Shown here piece after piece: positions 50,673-57,590 of a stretch of 64,000 bases of DNA. The notes below the pieces were generated by a model. It was not told the origin of the DNA. It searched no databases and saw nothing but the letters and a program-made list of their open reading frames with translations. Position 1 is the first letter of the stretch. Every line of letters begins with the position of its first letter. Source of the DNA: Bacteroidetes bacterium 46-16 (GTDB taxonomy: Bacteria > Bacteroidota > Bacteroidia > Chitinophagales > Chitinophagaceae); assembly GCA_001897835.1 (NCBI GenBank), contig MKUN01000033.1, forward strand, positions 1 through 64,000. Direction: 5' to 3'. Made by a program: the position numbers and the translations under genes.

Positions 50673-51851
50673 ATGGCTAATGCTGAAATAAGTTCAGGTT
50701 CAAAAATAAATTTCAGGATCATTGACTGGATGCGGGGACTTGCCGCCCTGTATGTATTGGCACAACATGCCCGGGGCTATTTATTTGCAGATAATGTACG
50801 CTACGAAAAATACATAGCACCAAAGATCAACTGGAACTGGAGACAATGGCTCAATACCCTGATCGTACAGCACACGAACCTGGGTAAGGAATTTGTGATC
50901 GTATTTTTTGTGCTTTCAGGTTTTTGCATCATGCACAGTGTTAGCGCCGAGCCGGGGGGTAAAAAAGGATTTTTTCAAAGGCGACTGCTAAGGCTATATC
51001 CTACCTATCTTTTGGGTATTGCCTGGGCGATAGCGGTTTTCCTGATCCTGAAAGTTACCGTACCTGATGTATTTAACAGCCAAACTGAAGGCTACCCCCC
51101 TTTAAAAATAGCCTATGATGCCTTTGTAAATATCAAAACCTTATCACTAAACCTGGTGTATTTCATCAAAGATAATTACCTCACACCCCAATACTGGTCA
51201 TTGCCGCTGGAGGTAATATTCTATTTATCCATACCATTCTTCGCAAGGCGGTTCAATGCTTACACCATTTTTTCTATAGTCGCATTTGTTATCAGTTGCA
51301 TCTGGACAGGACTTGATTATCTTGATGAAAACAAGTATGATGGCCTGCTCGTGACTGTACGCTACATTTTCGACTATAACATCTATTTTTTTATCGGCTG
51401 TATCTTTTACAAATACAGGGATTTTTTCTTAGCTATATTTAAGATGGACCGGATGCGCAGTATCGTTGCCCTGATGCTGGTATTCCTGCTTTCGGTTTTT
51501 GTAAAATCCTACCTTTTTGAGCAGAATACGAATAAAGCGACGGGCCTGTTAATGGTCCTATTCACCTATATTATGCTGATAGCCGGCCTTAAACACCAGG
51601 TAAGGATAAAATTGCTGGAATGGGTTGGTGGCTTCAGCTATACCTTGTATGTATCGCATTTAGCCAGCTTGTTCATTGTGAAAATAGCAGTGTATAAAAT
51701 GGGGCATCATTTTTACGATATCTTCCTGGTATATGTATGGTACATAGGTGTTGTATTTGCTGTGCTGGTCGCATGGCTGCTGTATTATATTGCCGAATAT
51801 CCCAGCAAACGTTACTTAACACAACTAAGAAATAAACCCACACAACAATAA
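50673..51851 (+). CDS. Acyltransferase 3 family membrane protein (OafA-like), second copy
   Basis: This 392-residue protein is clearly a paralogue of the preceding gene: both contain IDWMRGLAALYV, LTPQYWSLP and EWVGGFSYTLYV-type stretches at matching positions. About ten helices and the N-terminal motif with the His (AQHARG) are present. Tandem duplication followed by divergence would let the two enzymes acylate different positions or sugars. It ends 1 nt before the next glycosyltransferase gene, so the genes are probably translated together. Confidence 0.92.
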   Translation: MANAEISSGSKINFRIIDWMRGLAALYVLAQHARGYLFADNVRYEKYIAPKINWNWRQWLNTLIVQHTNLGKEFVIVFFVLSGFCIMHSVSAEPGGKKGFFQRRLLRLYPTYLLGIAWAIAVFLILKVTVPDVFNSQTEGYPPLKIAYDAFVNIKTLSLNLVYFIKDNYLTPQYWSLPLEVIFYLSIPFFARRFNAYTIFSIVAFVISCIWTGLDYLDENKYDGLLVTVRYIFDYNIYFFIGCIFYKYRDFFLAIFKMDRMRSIVALMLVFLLSVFVKSYLFEQNTNKATGLLMVLFTYIMLIAGLKHQVRIKLLEWVGGFSYTLYVSHLASLFIVKIAVYKMGHHFYDIFLVYVWYIGVVFAVLVAWLLYYIAEYPSKRYLTQLRNKPTQQ

Positions 51852-51852
51852 A

Positions 51853-53055
51853 ATGGGGGACAAAAAAAACATACTGGTCGTTTCTTTCCAGTCGCTTACC
51901 GAGCGCAGTGGTGCGGGCATGGCACGGCTGGGCTATTACCTGTCGAACGAATTGCACAAACGTGGCTTGCTGAAAGAATTTATCGTTTATTCAAAAGGCA
52001 AGTTCACCACCCCCTTTCCCTCGGCAGCAGTATCGCCCCTTTCTCGCTATTTCCTCTTCGTTCTCAATAAATTCAACAAGTACTTCCCCATAAAACCACA
52101 CAAATTCAGGTTCGTGCAGGAGCAATTGTTCGATTGGTTTTGTGCTAAACACCTTGAAGGGCCGGTTGATATATTATTTGTCACTCAGCCTTATTTGTTG
52201 CGCACCTTTCAGAAAGCCAAAAAGCTGGGAATGAAAATTATTTTTATACCGGCCAACCCAGAAGAGAATTATATCAATAGCATAGTAACAGAGGAGAAGC
52301 AAAGAGTGGGTATTGAAGAAGATGATGCCTATACGTATAAGAAACGTATTGATTACTATAACAAGGCGATACAATATGTAGATGTGGTGGTAGGTTCTTA
52401 CCCTACCGTATATGAATCTTATTCGCGCTCAGCATATAAAGGCGAAGTAGTAAAACTCATTGGTCATCTCAAGCCGGACTTCAAGCCAGTATCACCGATA
52501 GACAGGCCGATAGGTCCTGAACTCAAAGTTGGCTATCTTGCCCATACGGTCATTCTTAAGGGCCTGCAATACCTGCTTGATGCATGGGAAATGCTGATGA
52601 AGGAAACCGGGAACGACCCCAACCTGAAACTATATATTGCGGGCGGCATAGACGAATCGATGCATGAATATGTAGTGAAGAACTACCTGAATATAAAAAA
52701 TGTACAATTCGTGGGCAGGATCGGTAATGTACCCGACTTCATGAAAGACAAGGACCTGTTCATTGTACCCAGTCTTGTGGACGGCGGACCATACACCGCG
52801 CTGGAAGCAGCACATTATTGCCTCCCAGTCATTATTACGGCTAATGCCGGATCAGGAGAATTGCTCGGCAGGGATAATAGCGGCTGCCATATCATACCGA
52901 TAAAAGATGCAGCAAGCATAAAAAAGGAAATACTCTGGGCTTACCATAACCGGGAAGAAGCAAAACAGTTGGGCCTGAATGCCAAACACAACCTGGACCA
53001 TTATAAGATGGAAGATTTTATTTCGGAACTGGCCGACTACCTCGAAAAAGTATAA
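51853..53055 (+). CDS. Family 4 glycosyltransferase
   Basis: This 400-residue GT-B-type enzyme starts ILVVSFQSLTERSGAGMARLG (acceptor-side loop, residues 6-26). Its C-terminal donor domain contains VDGGPYTALEAAHYCLPVI, where the first acid of the EX7E pair is Asp and the second Glu. Function and donor are unknown. It follows the second acyltransferase by 1 nt, and the next glycosyltransferase starts 6 nt after it. The variant first acid (Asp) of the usual Glu pair deserves note, but similar swaps occur in the family. Confidence 0.88.
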   Translation: MGDKKNILVVSFQSLTERSGAGMARLGYYLSNELHKRGLLKEFIVYSKGKFTTPFPSAAVSPLSRYFLFVLNKFNKYFPIKPHKFRFVQEQLFDWFCAKHLEGPVDILFVTQPYLLRTFQKAKKLGMKIIFIPANPEENYINSIVTEEKQRVGIEEDDAYTYKKRIDYYNKAIQYVDVVVGSYPTVYESYSRSAYKGEVVKLIGHLKPDFKPVSPIDRPIGPELKVGYLAHTVILKGLQYLLDAWEMLMKETGNDPNLKLYIAGGIDESMHEYVVKNYLNIKNVQFVGRIGNVPDFMKDKDLFIVPSLVDGGPYTALEAAHYCLPVIITANAGSGELLGRDNSGCHIIPIKDAASIKKEILWAYHNREEAKQLGLNAKHNLDHYKMEDFISELADYLEKV

Positions 53056-53061
53056 AGCATA

Positions 53062-54261
53062 ATGAGAAAAGTATTGCTGATAGGGTCGGAACTGGGCAAG
53101 GGAGGGGCGGAACGCTCCATCTCGCTGCTTAGTTATTACTTGCAGCAACGTCAATATGATGTTACACTTTGTATCCTTTCGGGCCGGGACAGGGAAAAAT
53201 TCTATAAGACCTGCGATAAAGTAGTATTTATAGACCCTCCTGCACACAGCAGCATATGGGGCAAGATCACGGCCTGGCGATACCGTCTTAGAAAGGTGAG
53301 GCAATTAAAAAAAGAAGCCGGTACCGATGTGTCCATCAGCTTTCTTGAAGGCCCCGACTATGTGAATGCTATGACAAAGGGAAAGGAGAAAGTAGTGCTG
53401 AGCATAAGAGGCTCAAAGATACATGACCGGGTAATAGCCGGCAGCAAAGGACAACTGCGCAAAAAAGTACTGATACCGATGCTCTATAAAAAGGCCGATG
53501 AGATCGTATGTGTGACCCATGCACTTGCCGGTGAGATGCAGCAATACTTCAATATCCCGGCAAGTAAACTGCGTACTATCTATAACTTCTATGAAAAAGA
53601 AGACATCATTGCAAAAAGCAATGAGCCATTAAGCGCCGATGAGGCTAAAATATTTTCAAAGCCGGTCATCATTACATCGGGCAGGCTGCATGTAGCCAAA
53701 GAACATGATAAACTGGTGCGCATACTCAAAGAACTGAAACAAAGAAGCGATGCCCGGCTAATGATACTTGGCGATGGTGAATTGAAAGAAATGCTCATTT
53801 CACTCGCGTGTGAACTGGGTATGAACGCCTGCGACTGGAAGGGCCAATACGAAGATGCCGATGTGTATTTCATGGGCTTCCAGTCCAATGCCTTTAAATT
53901 TTACCGGCATAGCAAAGTTTTTGCACTGGCCTCATCATGGGAAGGTTTCCCAAATGTACTGGCAGAGGCCCTTATCTGCCACATACCCGTGGTAAGCACC
54001 GACTGCTATACAGGCCCGCGGGAGATATTAAACATCGCGGGGTTGGGTAATAAACCTGTAGAAAATACAATTAGAACCGTAACCGGTTCGTTAATGCCTA
54101 TGCTGGATACCATAAATGCCGCTAAGGCCGCGCTGTGGGCTACAGAGCTGCAATACTGGTTAAATGCTCCTGCAACGCCCGCCGCAGCGTTTGAAGAACT
54201 GCTGCAACGATTTACCTTAGATGCCATGCTGCAGCAATGGGCAGAAGTAATTGAAAACTGA
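53062..54261 (+). CDS. Family 4 glycosyltransferase
   Basis: This 399-residue enzyme has the N-terminal ELGKGGAERSISLLSYYL motif (from residue 9), GRLHVAKEHDKLVRI at the donor-domain start (near 210) and the EX7E pair in WEGFPNVLAEAL (near 295). The motifs resemble those of WaaG/PimB-like enzymes that build lipooligosaccharide or glycolipids. It follows a similar GT4 gene by 6 nt and overlaps the next glycosyltransferase gene. It is likely to extend the glycan after the first sugars. Confidence 0.9.
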   Translation: MRKVLLIGSELGKGGAERSISLLSYYLQQRQYDVTLCILSGRDREKFYKTCDKVVFIDPPAHSSIWGKITAWRYRLRKVRQLKKEAGTDVSISFLEGPDYVNAMTKGKEKVVLSIRGSKIHDRVIAGSKGQLRKKVLIPMLYKKADEIVCVTHALAGEMQQYFNIPASKLRTIYNFYEKEDIIAKSNEPLSADEAKIFSKPVIITSGRLHVAKEHDKLVRILKELKQRSDARLMILGDGELKEMLISLACELGMNACDWKGQYEDADVYFMGFQSNAFKFYRHSKVFALASSWEGFPNVLAEALICHIPVVSTDCYTGPREILNIAGLGNKPVENTIRTVTGSLMPMLDTINAAKAALWATELQYWLNAPATPAAAFEELLQRFTLDAMLQQWAEVIEN

Positions 54262-54265
54262 CATT

Positions 54266-55363
54266 GTGAACATACTCATTATAGATAACTCCATAGCATT
54301 CACAGGCGCCTTTAAATGTGCGCTTAATGAGGCTATGCTTTTATCGCATGAGCACACTTTCGTTTTCGTGATCCCGGGCAATAGTGTACTAAAACCTATG
54401 CTTGAAGAGCATGGATTTACAGTATATACCCTCCCCATGGTGGAAATACGGAAGTCGGCATCTGTGCTTTTAAAGTATTTCCCTGCTTTATACGCCAATA
54501 CAGCCCGCTTGAAAAAGATAATACAGAAAGAGGGCATAGATATCGTGCAGGTAAATGATTTTTACAACCAGCTTGGCGTAGCCCTGAAACGCAGTGGGTT
54601 CAAAGGTAAGCTGTTCACTTATGTGCGCTTTCTGCCTTCGGTAATGCCCGGGATACTCAGGAAAATGTGGCTAAAGGCCGCAGCGAAACACGCGGATAAA
54701 ATAATAGCCGTATCGGACGCTGTACTGGAGCAACTGCCCATAATGCCTAAAACTATACGTATATATGACCCCGTGCAGCTAAGCGAAGTATTACCACTAA
54801 GAGTAACGCAATCCAAAAATACAGTTGATATATTATACCTGTCCAACTATATCAGGGGAAAGGGACAAGACCATGCGCTGGAAGCATTTGCACTGGCATA
54901 CAGGCAAAACAATTCACTCCGTTTAAAATTTACGGGTGGCGATATGGGACTTGAAAAGAACAGGTTGTTCCGCCGGGAACTTGAAGACAAAGCAAAACAA
55001 CAGGGCCTGCCGGTCACCTTTGCCACTTTCAACCCTAATATAGAAGAAGAAATCAAAGCCGCAGATATAGTGCTCAATTGTTCCGAAGCCGAATCTTTCT
55101 CCATGACCTGCCTTGAAACGGCATTTTATGGCACTGCCCTTATAGCTACACGTTGTGGCGGCCCTGAAGAGATCATTGAAGACGGAACAACGGGCCTGCT
55201 GGTGCCTGTGGGCGATATACATGCTATTGCCGATGCCCTGCTTACCCTTGCCAATAACCCGGCAGAAAAAGAAAAAATGGCGGAAGCCGGCAGGGCTTAT
55301 GTACGTACCAAATTTGCACCAGCTAACTTTATGCGCCAATTCGGGACTATCATAAACGAATAA
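54266..55363 (+). CDS. Family 4 glycosyltransferase with non-ATG start
   Basis: This roughly 365-residue enzyme has NILIIDNSIAFTGAFKCAL at the N-terminus and the EX7E pair in SEAESFSMTCLETAF (near 285). No ATG occurs before the conserved N-terminus. The start is either the GTG at 54266 or the TTG at 54251, which overlaps the previous gene by 11 nt. I annotate the GTG because it sits 4 nt after the preceding TGA stop and gives the usual short N-terminus. A weak start codon might lower its expression. It precedes the final glycosyltransferase by 6 nt. Confidence 0.85.
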   Translation: MNILIIDNSIAFTGAFKCALNEAMLLSHEHTFVFVIPGNSVLKPMLEEHGFTVYTLPMVEIRKSASVLLKYFPALYANTARLKKIIQKEGIDIVQVNDFYNQLGVALKRSGFKGKLFTYVRFLPSVMPGILRKMWLKAAAKHADKIIAVSDAVLEQLPIMPKTIRIYDPVQLSEVLPLRVTQSKNTVDILYLSNYIRGKGQDHALEAFALAYRQNNSLRLKFTGGDMGLEKNRLFRRELEDKAKQQGLPVTFATFNPNIEEEIKAADIVLNCSEAESFSMTCLETAFYGTALIATRCGGPEEIIEDGTTGLLVPVGDIHAIADALLTLANNPAEKEKMAEAGRAYVRTKFAPANFMRQFGTIINE

Positions 55364-55369
55364 GCAAAT

Positions 55370-56449
55370 ATGCCTGCTCAAACTAAAATATTGTTCCTTG
55401 TACCATACCCGCTGAAACATGCGCCATCACAACGCTTCAGGGTAGAGCTATACGAACCTTATTTACAACAGGCCGGCATAGCTTACAAGATTGTGCCCTT
55501 CATGGATGAGCATACCTGGCAGGTACTCTATCAAAAAGGTTCCACCATACAGAAAGCATGGGGCATCATTAAGGGATACCTACGCAGGCTGAAAACAGTT
55601 CTCTGGGATATTCACAGCTACACCCATGTCTTCGTACACCGTGAAGCTGCCCCCCTGGGCCCGCCGGTATTCGAGTGGACGATTGCAAAACTGTGGCGCA
55701 AAAAACTCCTGTACGACTTTGACGATGCCATATGGATACCAAACACCAGCAATGAGAATAAACTGGCTGCATGGCTCAAAGCATGCTGGAAAGTAAAACG
55801 TATTTGCCGCTGGGCCTATAAAGTAACGCCCGGCAACCAGTACCTGTGCAACTATGCCGCCCAATATAACAACAATGTAGTACTGTTGCCCACCTGCGTA
55901 GATATGGAGCGGGGCCACAATAAAGTAAAGAACCATACTGCGCACAAGCCTGTCCTTGGCTGGACAGGCAGCCACTCCACCCTGCCCTATCTTGACCTCA
56001 TCATACCCGTGATACAGGAGTTGCAACAGGAAATGGATATATCATTTGCTATTATTGCCGACAAAAAGCCTGCATTGCCACTAAATGACTGGACCTTTGT
56101 AGCATGGAATGAACGAACCGAGATCGAGGACCTGCTAAAAATGGATATTGGCATCATGCCCCTGCAACAAGATGCCTGGAGCGAAGGTAAATGCGGCTTT
56201 AAACTGATCCAATACCTGTCTGCCGGTATACCGGCAATAGCCAGCCCGGTGGGTGTGAATACGATCATTATTGAAGACGGCATCAATGGCTACCTGTGCA
56301 GCGATATGGCAACATGGAAAAAACGAATAAAGGAACTGGCCGCTGACGTACAGCTACGGCAGGCTATGGGAACTGCGGGACATGAAAAGATGCTTAAAGA
56401 ATACAGCATACGATCGCAAAAGGATAAATTCCTGTCTTTATTCACATAA
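55370..56449 (+). CDS. Family 4 glycosyltransferase
   Basis: This 359-residue GT-B enzyme has ILFLVPYPLKHAPSQRFR at the N-terminus (residues 6-23), the central TGSHSTLPYLDLI (near 205) and EGKCGFKLIQYLSAGIPAIAS (near 272). The second Glu of the EX7E pair is missing, and the motif instead reads GKCGFKLIQYL, as in a known GT4 subgroup. It is the last gene of the 13-gene surface-glycan locus. The next gene (DUF6580) has its own promoter after 71 nt. Donor unknown. Confidence 0.88.
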   Translation: MPAQTKILFLVPYPLKHAPSQRFRVELYEPYLQQAGIAYKIVPFMDEHTWQVLYQKGSTIQKAWGIIKGYLRRLKTVLWDIHSYTHVFVHREAAPLGPPVFEWTIAKLWRKKLLYDFDDAIWIPNTSNENKLAAWLKACWKVKRICRWAYKVTPGNQYLCNYAAQYNNNVVLLPTCVDMERGHNKVKNHTAHKPVLGWTGSHSTLPYLDLIIPVIQELQQEMDISFAIIADKKPALPLNDWTFVAWNERTEIEDLLKMDIGIMPLQQDAWSEGKCGFKLIQYLSAGIPAIASPVGVNTIIIEDGINGYLCSDMATWKKRIKELAADVQLRQAMGTAGHEKMLKEYSIRSQKDKFLSLFT

Positions 56450-56478
56450 AATTTATCCCAAGGTGTATAGCACTCATT

Positions 56479-56514
56479 TTTGTCTTTTGAATTTTGAATT
56501 TTGAATTACATTTG
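56479..56514 (+). promoter_or_regulatory. Promoter with triple 7-bp repeat before the DUF6580 gene
   Basis: TACATTTG at 56507-56514 fits the -7 element. Upstream lie three exact tandem copies of TTTTGAA (56485-56505), any of which could supply the -33 TTG. The gap is 17 nt from the first copy and 24 nt from the TTG at 56480. Predicted transcription start is near 56518, 3 nt before the start codon. Confidence 0.4.
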
Positions 56515-56520
56515 CATACT

Positions 56521-57108
56521 ATGAAACGTACGCATATCATTCTCGCAATATTATTGATATTACTGGCTACTGCTTTGCGCATAGTTAACCAGGAAATGCA
56601 TTGGTACAACCTTGCTCCATTGGCTTCTTTAGGCTTATTCAGCGGGGCCATTATTAAAGATAAACGTATCGCCTTCAGCATCACGCTCATAGCCCAGTTC
56701 ATATCCGATATATATATCGCATTGTTCACCCAATACCAGGGCTTTTATGGTGTCGACCAGTTCTTTGTATATGGCGGTATGGTCATGGTTACTTTACTCG
56801 GCACAGGCATGGGGCAGCCCAAAGCACTCAAAGTGCTTGGTTATTCCATTGCCGGCTCAGCCATATTCTTCCTGGTGAGCAATTTCGGCGTGTGGGTAAA
56901 GATCGAGGCTACCGGCGACATATTTGGTTATGGTACAGGGCTTAAGGGCTTGGGTACAACCTTCCTGATGGCCCTGCCATTCTATAGCAAAATGGGCACT
57001 ACCTTATTCTTCAACTCCTTTATTGGTGATATTGTTGGCTGCAGTGTCTTGTTTGGTGCCTATGCCTTGCTGAAACAACCGCTTAGCACAAGGTTGCAGA
57101 AAGCATAA
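56521..57108 (+). CDS. DUF6580 family membrane protein
   Basis: This 195-residue protein has about five to six helices (for example residues 5-22, 31-50, 82-100, 112-130 and 155-180). Its fold resembles the substrate-binding (S) subunits of ECF vitamin/metal transporters, as annotated for the family. Its substrate is unknown, and no ECF ATPase genes are near. I use the ATG at 56521 (MKRTHIILA); an upstream start at 56494 would place the promoter box inside the gene. It has its own promoter and a strong terminator. Confidence 0.8.
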   Translation: MKRTHIILAILLILLATALRIVNQEMHWYNLAPLASLGLFSGAIIKDKRIAFSITLIAQFISDIYIALFTQYQGFYGVDQFFVYGGMVMVTLLGTGMGQPKALKVLGYSIAGSAIFFLVSNFGVWVKIEATGDIFGYGTGLKGLGTTFLMALPFYSKMGTTLFFNSFIGDIVGCSVLFGAYALLKQPLSTRLQKA

Positions 57109-57128
57109 GCTTAATACAATATTCAAAA

Positions 57129-57165
57129 AATGTCCCGCAGCGAAAACGTTGCGGGACATTTTTTT
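57129..57165 (+). terminator. Strong intrinsic terminator
   Basis: AATGTCCCGCAGCG and CGTTGCGGGACATT form a 14-bp stem with one G-T pair and an AAAA loop, followed by TTTTT. It ends the DUF6580 transcript 20 nt after the stop codon. Confidence 0.92.
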
Positions 57166-57216
57166 GTACTTCTGCAAATCACACACATAACACATATTTA
57201 TAAGCTATAAAAAGGC

Positions 57217-57248
57217 TTGCAATTCCCGCAGCGGATTTACTATATTTG
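57217..57248 (+). promoter_or_regulatory. Promoter of the 2TM protein gene
   Basis: TTG at 57217-57219, a 21-nt spacer and TATATTTG at 57241-57248 match the -33/-7 consensus. Transcription would start near 57252, about 15 nt before the start codon. Confidence 0.55.
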
Positions 57249-57266
57249 CGCAAAAGAAAGTTATCC

Positions 57267-57512
57267 ATGCCAAAGAAAATAAAACCAACAGCAGGGCAAA
57301 AAAGCAAGTTCTATATACATTTTGTAGTTTATGCCATAGCCACAGCAGCCATGTTGATGTTATATGACAAAGGGGCTACCGAATGGGTTTACCCATGGCC
57401 GGCATGGATCGTAGCCGCATGGGGCCTTGCCCTCATAGGCCACTGGTGTACCGTATATACCAGCTACGAAGACAAAGGCATGCAGGAATACGAGCAACAA
57501 GCCAAAGGTTAA
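57267..57512 (+). CDS. 2TM domain small membrane protein
   Basis: This 81-residue protein has a basic N-terminus and two hydrophobic helices (about residues 18-36 and 44-62), then an acidic Gln/Glu-rich tail. It matches the 2TM-domain family of Bacteroidota, whose members can stand alone or join to LytTR regulators. The start at 57267 (MPKKIKPTAG) has an A-rich upstream context and lies after the promoter box; the TTG at 57246 is part of that box. The gene stands alone between two terminators. Function unknown. Confidence 0.85.
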   Translation: MPKKIKPTAGQKSKFYIHFVVYAIATAAMLMLYDKGATEWVYPWPAWIVAAWGLALIGHWCTVYTSYEDKGMQEYEQQAKG

Positions 57513-57533
57513 TCTTTACTGAATATATTTTAC

Positions 57534-57561
57534 ACCCCTTGCTTAACGGCAAGGGGTTTTT
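57534..57561 (+). terminator. Intrinsic terminator
   Basis: ACCCCTTGC and GCAAGGGGT pair perfectly over 9 bp around a 6-nt loop, followed by TTTTAACTT. It ends the 2TM transcript 22 nt after the stop codon and lies 30 nt before the next gene. Confidence 0.9.
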
Positions 57562-57590
57562 AACTTTATGATAATTCAAGCCTACGATTT

